Shown here piece after piece: positions 33,901-45,370 of a stretch of DNA of 64,000 nt (its first letter is position 1; each line of letters opens with the position of its first letter). Location: positions 11,321,501 through 11,385,500 of the forward strand of contig NC_079881.1 in the NCBI RefSeq assembly GCF_029227915.1. The letters run 5' to 3'. The position numbers were made by a program, and so were the translations under genes. The notes under the pieces are model-generated. The model made no database searches and had not been told where the DNA came from. It worked only from the letters and a program-made list of their open reading frames with translations. The DNA comes from Hydractinia symbiolongicarpus (taxonomy: Eukaryota > Cnidaria > Hydrozoa > Anthoathecata > Hydractiniidae).

Positions 33901-36900
33901 CTAAACTAACAACTCGCTATAGCATTTTTTAGAAAAATACAAATGTAATTTTTATTAAAAATTTGTTGAATCACGTGATATGTTTTTAGGTCTTTGCTAT
34001 TGGTCAAGAAGATAAACGTTTGTATATACGAACCAATGTTGTACCTGAAGAGTTGGTTGGTAGAGAATGGAAGTTGTTAAAAATGAAGAAAGGCAGTGAG
34101 AAAGCTGGTATGTATGTAACTGCGTTACAGCAACACTGGGGAGGGCACTACCCCTAGAAAGTCCTTTAAACTCAAAAGTTGTTTCTCACATTTTTAATTT
34201 TCTTTTTCAGAAGAGTTCAATCTTGTAGTAAACGTAATTTCAAATTACCTCAAGCTTACACTTTCTTTATTTTTTTGGAGTTTCAAAATAAAATATTCGA
34301 ACTTTATTCCAAATGCTTTCAGTAAACTTAAATCCCTTTTGATAAAAACAAAACGTTTTGTTATTGCAACGTTTGTCAATAGGTGACTCATCGCCTTTAC
34401 ATTTGACGTGGATAGACAGTGGAGCATGTGATGTAGACGCAACATACTTCGACACCATGGGAGGAAATCTAATCTCAAGTTCAAATTTACTCAGTGTTAA
34501 TGATAATGTTGTATGGAGAAATGATGTATTAAAAGGTCTCTACGAACGCAATAGTAAAGAGATTTCAAATACAAAACAATACCAAAGCGCGCATGAAGCC
34601 CAGGTTAGCTTTACTTCTATAGCCAACATTTTGTATCATGCAGTATGTTATCGTGTGTTGCAAATATTACTGGTTTTCGAGACATTACATGCTACCTTTA
34701 GATTAAATGCTAATACTTAATTCCAACATAAATTTAACATACCTGATACCAGGAAATTAATGAGGCAAAAAAAATAACGCGAATTTTGGATGCGCTAATT
34801 AAATGCCCTTTAATAATGTGTAACGTATATATCCAGGATGTTAAAAGTTTAAAAATATATATTTTCTAGCTGTTGCAATTAAAGTTTAAGCATACTGCGT
34901 TCTCTTTGTTTGATAATGAAAGAAAAAATTGACGATTCTTATATTGTTCACTCACCTGATTAAGGCAGGCCACAAAGCAGCTGATATTGTGAACAGTATG
35001 AAGAAAGCAAGTGAAACTGGTTGTGAAATAAAGATAAATGTATTTCCTGATTCGAGTTATTTTGAACAGTTAAACATTTTTTTAAAGTTGTCATAGGCAC
35101 TCGTGTTAATTTCCTTCGTGTGGTTTCATGATCGTTGATTTTTTGCCGTAAATAAAGGCGAATAATATTTTCGTTATAAAATATAAAATATTCGATTATT
35201 TAGTATGTATACTAAGTTATAGGTATGTGAAATTTAGCATAAATTATTTCAAATGTGAAAAAGTGGCATAAATTAATGCTAACATAGAATTAAAAATCCG
35301 TTCAAAATCCGAAAAATGACTTGTGAATTTGTAACACGTAAAGTTACACTGTAAGCTGTTGTCTTGATGTATTAACAAAGAGTGTGTTTGTCTCTCTGAT
35401 ACAACATATTTCTTGTGTTTTATATATTTGTCTGAATTTTTCTTACAGCTGTTTGATAGTTATTATAACAAACGTGGTCAGGGTATATTGCTTGTGGATA
35501 AACTCTATGACATTTGGTGCAAATGTCACATCAAACTGTTAAGTGGGTGGACTGAGAACCACAATAAACCATCCTTATTGATTTACTACTCTCAAAAAGT
35601 AAAATACGAAGAGCTTGTGTATCAAACCGACCAAATCACGTGCGTTCACCGACTACTATGCACGTCTCGACCTTATACGTTCGGTGTACAGATGTGTTAC
35701 CATGGTGATGACGTCAAACAAGTGGTGGTGTTAAATATGGAGAACGAGAAGACAATGAACGAATGGATGACGGCGTTCTCTAGACTGCAACATAACTTAG
35801 CTATAAAAGCAAGCACAGAATACATAACTTTATGGGCGACGTCGGTACTAGGTGACGTTTTTTCTGTACAATGCAATAGCAGAACTATACAGAAAAATAT
35901 GTTGGCATCCTTACGCTGGAGACAAGTTGGTGGACTTTTAAAAAGGGTTGTGTCTGGTCATAATGGTGTCACGTGGGGTGTTGGTTCAGACGGAAAGGCT
36001 TATGTTTATTCTGGTACGGATGAGAAGAAGAAAAACTATGAGCAGAAGACCACGATGGAACATTTTATATATGAAAATCAGAGATGGAATCCAGTGGAAG
36101 GATACACAGACAGGTGGGGAGATTTGCTTATTTCTTTATGGTGGTTGCTGTTGTTGTGAAGTTGTTGTTGATTGTTGTGAAGTTGTTGTCGAGATGCAGA
36201 GGTACCTTTAGAGAATATTAATATTTGCGAGAAATTTTTCAAGGAAAATTTTTTTTGTAGGTATTTATTTTCGCGAAGTTGGCTGTCTCGCAAATATTAA
36301 ATTTCGCGAAAAAAAAATTGTTGACATTTTTTTTTTCAGTTTATACCGTTTTGCAAGAGATTTTTTGTTTGGGAGACAAAATAAAAACTGTCAAAATTAA
36401 AAATCACGCAATATACGGTAGCAGGGCGTACAACATAGAAATTTTGGTTTGGACACATTGAAAGCAATTCACCTCGCGTTTTTAACGTGAGATCTATTTT
36501 TGCGAATTTAGAAATTTTATTCATATTTGCGAAATCTTCTATGTACGGAAATTGCCGGACATTCTGGAAATTAATCTCGTGAAGTTATTCAAAATATTCA
36601 AATATTCAAAATACTGATTCGCGAAAATGAATCTTTAAAATGCATTTTTTGAATCTTGAGAAAATAAGTCTTCGTGAAAATGAAACAACTACAGGACTTT
36701 TCAAACGTTACTCTTGTTCCGCCTTGCTTTGTTGTTCAATTCAGGTGAACACCTTTTTTGAGACACTGAGATATTTTTTTCTTTAGACTTCTTCCAAGTG
36801 ATCGCTGGCATTGGAGTGACGAATCTGGTATGTATGACTGTTCAAAAGAAAACTACAGGCTACCATCTCTATCGTGCAAGTGGCTAGATGATTGGACGAT

Positions 36901-39900
36901 CGATTACAATGACAATGCTGATAATCAAGGCTGGCAATACGCAGTTGACTTTCCAAGGTGAGGTCACATTTCTTCATAGTTGGTAGTTGAGATGAAAAAT
37001 TTTAATACGTTTTGTTATGGCGTGTTTGTATCAACAGGTTTTATCATAAAGCACGTGGTTTAAACGATTATGTTCGCAGAAGAAGATGGAAAAGGTCTGT
37101 GGAAATCTTTAGCGTATTATTTTTTTTTTGTTCGTTCGTTCAGTATTGGCGGAATTTTAATCACGTGTTCAGACAATATCACATGGCCACACAGTGTCAT
37201 GTGATGGACTTATTCCATCATTCGATGAGAACAATTTATGAAACTGATTAAGATATCAAGATTAATTCTGTTTAGCGGTAAAGGGCTGACTCGTGTAAGT
37301 TAAACGTCATAGTTAGATTGTACTTCCTTTGCTTTATACGTCACAGTCAAAGAAAAAATTTACTCGTCAATTGCGCAAGTACTCACGTGTACATATGATG
37401 CTTATGGACGGCAACTTTATGTATCGATGTATGAAATATTTAAACGTCAAAAACATTTGCCCCTTCTTCCCTATCGTCGGTTGAACATCTAGCCTACACT
37501 TTTCGAATTGTTGGGTCACTCCTAAAATAAAAGTAGACAGCGGTTGCAGCACAAAGTTTACTTTAATTGGAACCCTCCCTCCCCCCCCCCCCCCCCCCCT
37601 CCTTCACAATATCTTAACTTTTTCTGTTTTAACCAGAGCATGCAAAATCACAACTACTGGGCCGTGGTTAGAAGTTAAAACCGACGTCAAAATAATCGAC
37701 ATATCTGTCAGCTTTGACGACGATGTCAACGCATCAACGGTGTGGGCAGTAAGTTGCAACGGTGACGTAATGGCGCGAAATGACGTCACTGTGTGTGAAC
37801 CGCAGGTAAGATTGGCTTTTTTATGGTAAATATGTGGAAAATAAATGCATAAACAGGGTTGTCATGACTCCTTAAAACTCCTTAATTCTCCTCAATTTTC
37901 ATTGAACAAAACTATATGACTTTTCAAAATATATTTATGTCAAAATGCTACATGGGTGCAGAAATAATTTGTTTTTTACTCGTGGCGTTACCTTTAATAT
38001 TTCCTCAAATATTCACAATTTATTTACTAAAATAGGAAAATGTCCTAAAAATAGCAACCCTGTTAAAATTCATATTTTGAACTAACAATTTTTTAAATTA
38101 AACGTAAAGTCATAGCCGGAGTATTTTTTCAGACTCTTGTTAGTTTTAATTTTTGAAACAACGGAGAACTGGAGAAGCCCATTTTGTAGATTCATTGATA
38201 GTATGTTTTTTTGATTCACGTCTTTCACGTATTCCCGTTTTAACACTACAACTGAAAATCAAGTCTGCAATTGAAATGTTCGGATATTAACATCGAATTG
38301 AATTAGCAAAAAATTTAAAATGTATGCCATGAAATGGCATTAAAATGGCGCATATAATAGCTGAAAGACTTGACGTATAATTTGCTTACCACAACCAGGA
38401 AAACGAGACAAACCTACCTTAAACTTCATTAATTCCCGTTTTTTAGGGTACATCTTGGAGTTACATACCTACCGACATTCCGGTGACGTCAATTTCTGTC
38501 GGCGTCAAAAGTCGTGTGTGGTGTGTTTGTCGTGACGGGTCATGTTATCTTAGAGCAGGTTTTGGGGATACTGCACCATACGGTATTTTTTTTTTTTTTT
38601 TTGTATTTGTTTGGGTTTTTATTTTATTTTTCTATACTGTTTCCATTGTGGAATACTTTTACTGTTTATTTAAATATTATGGAAATTATTTTCAAAAAGT
38701 ATAGATCCATAGGCCTCTTTTATAAATTACAAGTCCTTAAAAACCGCTTTTTATAAAATGAAAGCATTCTTAAAACAACAATAATCGTTTTAAAGATATA
38801 TTTTAATGTATTGGAGTTTGATTAGAAGCATTATGTGAATGTTATGTGATCCCATATTGGATTTAGGTACAACTTGGTTCCACGTTCCTAAGGAAGATTT
38901 GCTAATTCACCACATTTCTGTTGGACACTATACTGTTTTGGCCTTGGATGATAAAGGTAGGTGTTTTTGTGGAAAAAAAGATTAGAGTATTGTGAAAGAT
39001 ATGACGTGGTTGGTAACAAGTTTGACGTGTCGAAATTTTCGCGTTTTTATTTTAATTTTGGTGATGATAAAAACATATTTTATTGCGCTTGCTATTACTT
39101 TGCAATTGGAGCCGACGAGAAATAAATCTGCTCTGAATACTGGAGAATGTTCTTGTCACAAAACGGTTAAAATTATCTTAGTAATGTGCGCTCTTCGAAA
39201 ACAAAGGTGAAATTCTTCAGACTTTTCCTTCAAATTAAACTTTTTCGCAGGTTTTTAATTTTGCAACTAACGATTTTAAAATTTTGTTTTCGATGCTTTT
39301 ATTTCGCGATTTATGAAGAGAATTGTGAAACAACATCAAAGCTATCGTCAGATCAGTTGTTAAAGCGGATTTCCACGAAGCGTATTTAACAGCGAATTCG
39401 CCGGCGAAATTTATGAGAATGCGATGTTTTATTTGTTTTGATTTTGCTTTGAAAAACAGTTTCTACTTTTTAGTGGCGAAACATTTCACTGTGAACTTTT
39501 CACTAATCAGAACGATATTTTTAGTTTTTATTTTTTTTAAAAAATGTTGCTGGAAAGAATTCGAAATATCAGTCTTAATTTAACGCCCCAAAGAGCTAAT
39601 TCACTGCCTAATTTACCATGTACAATTCAAATCGTGGAAAATCTGTTTATTTGTCTAGCAAAAATTAGCTTCGTCCTCTTTCAGTATTGACAGTATGTCC
39701 TTCACCTATTATTGTCATCAAATTCCCCGAAACTGTTACAAATATCATATTTATCGTTAGGAATAATAACATTTTTCATTAGGAACCATGTTTTCACGGT
39801 GCGATGTAGGCGATGTATACCCCGAGGGAACGAAATGGCAACCTGTGCTTGATAACGTTTCGGCAATTTCAGTGAATAGTCAGGACCAGGTATGTATGAT

Positions 39901-41631
39901 TTGAATAGACTGACTATATCAACTAAGCGTGCAATACTTATGGTGAATTTTGCAGAACCATAAAGAACACTAGCATTTGTTCTGATCATTTTGAAGCATG
40001 ACCTTTAAGGTTGTTTTCTAGCAGCATAATTTTAGGGTGGGCAGAATATTTACACTTGAATTCAATCTCATTGGTTGAATACAAAAACATACAAACGTTT
40101 GACGGGGAAAGAAACGTTGAAAGTTTTTCAACTTTTTTTTGTTTGCGCGAAAACATGATGGCTGATAATGGTAAGCTGGGAAAACAATTGTCTAAATTCA
40201 ATCCAAAAAATCTTTTCTTTTTCTTATCAATCTTGTTCTGCATATCTTAATCGTAGCCATGTTGTTTCGCTTTCGATTTAAATCTTCCGCGCTAGCAAAA
40301 AGAATTGACCAAGGGGAATAAGTGTGCGTAATTCTCACGAAAACGTCCTGAAGGCATTCCTAGCTTTTTAAATTTAATTTTTTTTTCTTTTCTCGTAAAA
40401 GAATGTCAGAACTGACCGCTATTGATTTGGCTTCACTCTTAATTACACATTTTGACTTTCATTCTAGGTGTGTTTTGTTCAACAGAATGACGTGAAAGTT
40501 CTACTTAATGGTCATGCTGGTGTTTATGACGACATTTCTGTTCTAACGTTACTAGTGGTAAACGTTTTACTAGCTCTATTTATATCTATTGTACCAAATT
40601 TGACTGACAGCCCAGTGGTAGAGCGTTCGCTCCCAGTGCGGAAGGTCTTGGGTTCAAACTCCGGCTGAATTATTCCAGAGTATATAAAAGTGTGAATCTA
40701 TCCTTTTTTGACGTTCAGCATGAGAATAGGAATGATATCTTAGGCTGTTGTCTAGTTAAGCGATTGTTGTGTTCGCACGACTTTCGTAGCAAAAATGGGA
40801 CCTTTAAATATACTACGACCCCCTTCACATGACCCTCGTTGACAGCAGCAGTACCAATGGGAACTGAAGAGACTATCCTGGATAAACAATTTCAATAATA
40901 AGAATAATAAAAATAACAATAGTTATGCATTAATACTTTCTATCCTGTTAGGGACGGCTGTGTTCATTTCCGCTCAACAAGTTGTTTGTTTCAGGGTTTA
41001 AGGCAGCCAAATATTTGATTAGTCATATTTGATCGTGCTAATTAGCCATGGTTGCCAAAACATTGAAAACATTTATTATATGAGAACGAAGAAATTTCGT
41101 TCTTATTTATTTTTATACGCTTAGCCTAAAATTATGCCTGTTTTTTTCTTATATTCTAAGCATTTTTAATTTCTTTGACATTACATTTATTCGTGATGTT
41201 TATATAAAAATTATGCAAAATCGCAGCAATTGATGTTGCGAAATGTATGCCTTAAAAGATTTATGATTTCCCATATTTCTTGGAAACATATTACTAAAAC
41301 TTCAGCCTTGTTCCTCTTCTGTGACTTTTCAGGATAGTCAAAATAAGTTTGGTATCACATCATGTCTCCAGATTATCTTTATCAATTTTAGGATGGTTGG
41401 ACCGGTATATGCTGTCGTTCAATAATTTTACCCGTTTCCTCGCCACCGAAAGCAGAGGAAACGTCTGAAGACATGGAAACGTTTATCTCTGACGTTGATC
41501 AGTTAAAGATTGTCGATGAATCTGTCGTCAATAACGGCGACACGACAGACGTTCACCCTAAAGTTGATCCATACGCTATTGATATATACAACTTCTACAA
41601 AAGAAAAGAAAATACAGACGCTGACAGTTGA
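27977..41631 (+). CDS. TECPR1: Tectonin beta-propeller repeat-containing protein 1
   Basis: TECPR1 binds ATG5-ATG12 and damaged or sphingomyelin-exposed lysosomes, and promotes autophagosome-lysosome fusion or lysosomal LC3 lipidation. Coding exons: 27977-28252, 30594-30734, 31469-31591, 31739-31852, 32405-32582, 32958-33055, 33405-33527, 33990-34107, 34383-34603, 35449-36113, 36787-36957, 37038-37094, 37637-37805, 38447-38582, 38867-38956, 39783-39889, 40468-40557, 41392-41631. Phases agree, giving 1,038 residues (human 1,165). The N-terminal DysF lies at about 78-180 (YENQRW, DRWAWS, GWEYAIDFP, FVRRRKW). Tectonin repeats cover 185-385, a PH-like domain 480-600, and the second DysF 665-765 (YENQRWNP, DRWHWSD, GWQYAVDFP, YVRRRRWKR). 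Tectonin repeats then run to about 955. The linker that is long and low-complexity in human is very short here (exon 8-9 joint), and the last ~80 residues diverge. The exon 17-18 join is the least certain. Introns not listed separately show nothing recognisable. Confidence 0.93.
28296..28741. mobile_element. PIF/Harbinger-type MITE (TECPR1 intron 1)
   Basis: The ~38-base terminal inverted repeats start AGGCTAAAATACACGGTAAG. TAA stands directly outside both ends (28293-28295 and 28742-28744) as a target duplication. A 3-base TWA duplication is the hallmark of PIF/Harbinger insertion. No coding sequence is visible. Confidence 0.8.
29692..30486. mobile_element. PIF/Harbinger element with relic Myb/SANT-like frame (TECPR1 intron 1)
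   Basis: The ends GGGCCTGATTATATGAGG and the complement of AAGCCTGATTATATGAGG form inverted repeats of about 30 bases. TAA is duplicated at 29689-29691 and 30487-30489. Inside, 29990-30175 reads KWTSVLVEQLIKY and, after stops and a frame change, RDFNADKPKQYEEIR and LFGP. This resembles the Myb/SANT-like DNA-binding protein that autonomous Harbinger elements encode next to the transposase. No transposase remains, so it depended on a relative for movement. Confidence 0.75.
32111..32242. mobile_element. Fold-back hairpin element, copy 2 (TECPR1 intron 4)
   Basis: The right end, read in reverse (AGGTGAAGGTTTATCATGGC), matches the start of the fold-back at 13626 in HGS. The left arm is shorter and more diverged. 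CAGAGAATG and CCC.ATCAA phrases are shared inside the arms. Confidence 0.7.
33104..33361. repeat. Diverged direct repeat (TECPR1 intron 6)
   Basis: 'AAAATGG(T/C)GGAC.TGTGG.CAAAAT' starts two related segments at 33104 and 33276, each running about 85 bases to 'ggattggatcattgg' or 'ggatttggattattag'. Non-coding. Confidence 0.65.
36114..36786. repeat. TECPR1 intron 10, rich in TTTCGCGAA-type palindromes
   Basis: Short palindromic motifs such as TTCGCGAA and TTTGCGA recur at about 36220-36310, 36500-36540 and 36600-36680. A (TTG)n stretch lies at the intron start. They are probably the remains of inverted-repeat elements; no ends could be set. Confidence 0.4.
37577..37600 (+). repeat. Poly(C) tract (TECPR1 intron 12)
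   Basis: About 20 cytosines, almost uninterrupted, lie 37 bases upstream of the exon 13 acceptor. Length is likely variable and the sequence here error-prone. Confidence 0.85.
37854..38063. mobile_element. Candidate hAT-type MITE (TECPR1 intron 13)
   Basis: The block begins CAGGGTTG and ends CAACCCTG. A CAGGG-type inverted end and a ~200-base AT-rich core fit a hAT-derived MITE. The expected 8-base target duplication is not clear. Confidence 0.45.
40603..40925 (+). mobile_element. tRNA-derived SINE (TECPR1 intron 17)
   Basis: The head at 40606-40668 has an A-box AGCCCAGTGGTAGAGCG and a B-box-like GGGTTCAAACTCC. The CAGCC/GGCTG ends pair like an acceptor stem. The extra base in the B-box and lack of T before the anticodon argue against a working tRNA. 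The body ends with 'ACTATCCTGGATAAA' and an (AATA)n-like tail at 40895-40925. It is in sense orientation to the gene. Confidence 0.75.
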
Positions 41632-41660
41632 AAGAATACCACCATGTTATTTCTATAAGA

Positions 41661-41666
41661 AATAAA
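41661..41666 (+). terminator. TECPR1 polyadenylation signal
   Basis: AATAAA lies 29 bases after the TECPR1 stop codon. Further AATAAA-like hexamers near 42016 and 42329 could be alternatives. Confidence 0.55.
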
Positions 41667-43914
41667 AGTGAGGGGGACTCTGCTAACGACACTAGTGTTT
41701 TCTAAAATACAACAATGTATAGCATTTGAAACACGTGAATAATACTATACAAAGTTGTCCTTAATATGAAGTATAACTTGAAAGGCAAGGAAAAGTTTTG
41801 GTGACATGTGGGGGTATTCTATTTGAAGTTGTACATATGAAGAATTTCCTTATTGTTTCAAAAGACAACCTCTAAAATATTGAATTATTATTTTTTATTT
41901 TTATTTTTTTTTTTGAAGTCGCTAGTCATAGTATGATACGCTCAGTCATTATTTCCGCTGGATCGGAATAAAAAATTTACCCACAACCTTGACTTCAGGC
42001 TTTTTACGTTTTTCAAATAAAAGTAAATAGTTGCTTACAAAATTTATACCAAATGTCTGGATTCATTTCCAAGAGGATACTATCAGCGTTTAAAGCAAAA
42101 GGACTTGGGCACGAGGTTGTTTCTTGTATGTTTTAATATGTTACCTTAAGAATTGTTAAAAAGTAGTAGTTATGATTTTTCTACTCTTCTCAATTAATGG
42201 AATCTAGATTTGTATAAAATATATAGAATTATTTTACATGTTTAGTTTATATTCTTGAGACGTTTAGTGCAAGATGTTCCACACGCTAGTAATTACAAAT
42301 GTAGCCTCCGTCCAAAGAGTACATATTAATAAAGTACATTACTGCTTTATAAAATAATTCGATCTGTGTTTCAATTCCGTCCCTGCATCTCAGTAAAGCA
42401 AATGAAAGTAAACCTGGTTATGCCCTAGTCTTTTCCATAAACTATTGTCAATCTCCTTTGAAGTAAAGTTATTTGAAATTGCCGTATTTACCCAAACTCG
42501 TGTCGTCTGGCCCCTGAGCCGTTATTACCCTGAGAACAAGGTTGGTTTTTACTGCATTATTTCCGCATTTTTACCGTTCCCGTCTCTCTAGTAAACTCGT
42601 CTAAAAAAAACCCTGCCTCTACAACAATTCCGCATGCAAGATTGTTGTAACTTCTATTGAGTTTGTGCCGTATCTATGTTCTCCAATATTTGCCCTGCAT
42701 AGCGGCGTAAGAAGAATTTTAAAAGAATTACGAATAATAGATATAAAAGGTGCGTTTTTGCACGGGAAAGATTGGTCTCAATTTATTTATGTTTTTTAAG
42801 CTTTTAACGCATCATATTTGTGATTTTTTAAAAATTTGCTGCCTTTTTTTTCGTTGAGAATAAATGAAATTCGATTCCAATGCTTTGAATCTCTCGCTTG
42901 GCCAGTACTCAACAGCTGGTAATCTGCAAAAAATATTCTTTGGCAAGGATGCAGGTGGTGTAATAATTCATTTCCGGCATAGTAGTAGTAAATAAAACTG
43001 CCTTTACTTCCAAGGTTAAACGCTTATTCCCGCCGTTAGAAAGTAAATACTGTAATTGTGTTCCATTTCCAGGCATGATGGCCTTGCAAACGTGTTTTTG
43101 AACGTCCCATATTGTACATACTTATGCTGATGTCATCATTTTTGTTGCATTTTATAAAAAAATGAATTGCAAAAGGATAGAAAGTACTTTTTTAAAATTG
43201 ATATGTTTCTTTTCTTACGATACGCAGTCAAAGTAAGGAGATTTTTCAATGCTGAAATAGCAAAATTGGAGAGATCTTTAAGATCAAAACCTCGTAAATC
43301 GCAATATAAATCGTCATGACAAGAACATATCGCAGGTTGGGGTTACTCACGTCAAACTTTGTGACACATCAAGATTCGTATACTATCTTTTGGAAAACAA
43401 AGTTTTAAACGCCGGAAGATTTATCCCAGTTTTCAATTTTCCTTTCTAATAATGCAACAAATTCATGGTCTGTGTGTCACGAAGTTTTGTGGAAAGAATC
43501 AAAGTGCGTATGTGCTAACAAAAAAACTCTTTTTTTTGCGATACACTGAAACGAGCTTTCAAGGGTTAATAAATGGTCATAGAGGAACAAATAAATTACT
43601 TTCCGGTCTCCAAAACTAACGGAAATTGAAATAGCATTAACGTATTTTGAAATAGCCTATATGGTTATTATTATAAGAAGGACGGATGCTAGAGTAGGAA
43701 TGTACCGGGCGAAATATCTTCTATTCATTAATTGTCAGAAACGATAGATAACACTATCGGTCTGTAGTAATAGTAAGCGGGCTTTCCGCGCCATGAACAT
43801 GAATAATAATTTTTGACCTGAATTTAGCTACAAAAAAACCAGCCATATATGATAGTACTCGCTTTCCTGATAAAAACAAGTTTCTGATATAAACCAAAAA
43901 CAGTGTTGTAAACC
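41667..43914. other. TECPR1-RPL3 intergenic DNA, proximal part; nothing recognised
   Basis: AT-rich, with no conserved frame, no clear terminal repeats and no RNA gene recognised on either strand. Confidence 0.4.
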
Positions 43915-44100
43915 GATTTATGAAGCCGTCGAATCCGTTTTTTCGAATCGTCAAATCGTTTTTTTGAGTCATTGAATAAGTTATTGGAATCATCGAATCA
44001 GTTTATCAAGTCGTCGAATCAGTTCATTGAGTAAAGGAGGTGAAACGGTTTGCGCAATCAATAAATCAGTTAAATAAGGCAGTGAACCAGTTTAATACAT
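43915..44100 (+). repeat. Degenerate minisatellite
   Basis: Six or more imperfect units of roughly 20-28 bases follow the pattern 'tcgtcgaatc(a/c)gtttattgag'. They are seen at about 43925, 43947, 43968, 43990, 44011 and 44058. Spacing drifts, so the array is old. Confidence 0.6.
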
Positions 44101-45340
44101 TGTATTGACTTGATCGTGTCGTCCAGAAACTTCGTAATGATGACGTATGACGTGGCCAGGAGGGTCAATAACAATCCGTATTACTTTATTTCGGATTAGA
44201 ACTCGGATTTTTGGTCAGAAATATGTAAAGCAGTCCTTTAAAAAGGTCACCTTTCCAAGAAACCCATACCTAAATTATTCTTCGCCTTGCTTAGGAAAAC
44301 GGGGCTGGAAATATTAGCGACCATTATGGATTCCTCAAACCTCGTTCTCAAAAGAGGTTATTACAGAGTAGAAGGAAAAATCTCTTGAAAGAATATTAAT
44401 GTAATAATGTAATATATATTTAACTTCTAAGTTATACAATGGTAAAAAGTTACAGAAAGTTCTAATACGTTAAAATTTAAAATAGACAAACAAAAAATAG
44501 AAAAGAGAGAAAATAAAAAAGATAGCAATGCCATTATACCTTTAAGTCAGGAGACTCACAGAAAACAAAAAAGTCTTATCATTGAGAACCTGCGGGATCT
44601 ACGCTATGCATGCATAGTTCACGAGCTTGTTGAAAGAGAAATGTTAACTTTTGGCTCCATTTATAACAGTTGACGTAATATTTACAACTTGTTTATAATA
44701 TTAGTAAAAAGATAAAGGATAAAGTGCAAGTGCAAACATCAGTTTGGATTCGAAAAAGGATGATGAGTGAATGTTGATATTACATTCAGGATGGGAATTA
44801 TTGGTGATAATAATGCTTTAACTATGTTGAGGTATTTTTTCACATATTTGATAAAATCGAAACGATTTCCGTATTTGTAAGCCGCAAAATTATTCTCGTC
44901 CTCCTTTCCGAAACCAGTACTCAATATTACCCTCTTCAGTTAGTCGAAATAATTTAGTGACAACCCGCAACGACTTTTATGTTTTTCTTTTTTTTACTTG
45001 GTCATTTTGATTACCGATCGCCTTCTCGGGTGAAATAAAAACTTCGATTTCGACGACTCAAAAAACTACTTCAAAAAGACTCCGGGAATGATCACGTGTT
45101 GATGGAAAGGATTGATGAAAGTCAGGACTTTACTTGCCATTATATTCTTACTTACTTACTACAAATTTGTGCTTTTAAAATGAAACAAAATGTTTTATCT
45201 ATCAAATGTGTTATGATTTTATGAATCTATTGACAAATTATGATTCTTTATTTTGTTTCAACTATGAAACATATCAATTCTTTTCTCAAATGAGTGGTCA
45301 GCAGAATATACAATTTACAACTTTCTAATTAACAAAGCTC
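44101..45340. other. Region upstream of RPL3; nothing recognised
   Basis: AT-rich DNA with no conserved frame. The RPL3 promoter must lie at the right-hand end or further left if there is a 5'-UTR intron, but no TATA box or initiator can be singled out. Confidence 0.35.
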
Positions 45341-45341
45341 G

Positions 45342-45356
45342 TTCCTCTCTTTTCAG
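45342..45356 (+). promoter_or_regulatory. Pyrimidine tract before the RPL3 start: acceptor or 5' TOP
   Basis: TTCCTCTCTTTTCAG ends 14 bases before the ATG. Ribosomal-protein mRNAs usually begin with a 5' terminal oligopyrimidine (TOP) tract, so this could be the transcription start. The terminal CAG makes it equally a good splice or trans-splice acceptor. Confidence 0.5.
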
Positions 45357-45370
45357 AACAAGGTAGCACC

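Noticed and set aside
40606-40668. Functional tRNA gene
   Set aside because: A and B boxes are present, but the B box has an extra base, the base before the anticodon is not T, and a SINE body and tail follow.
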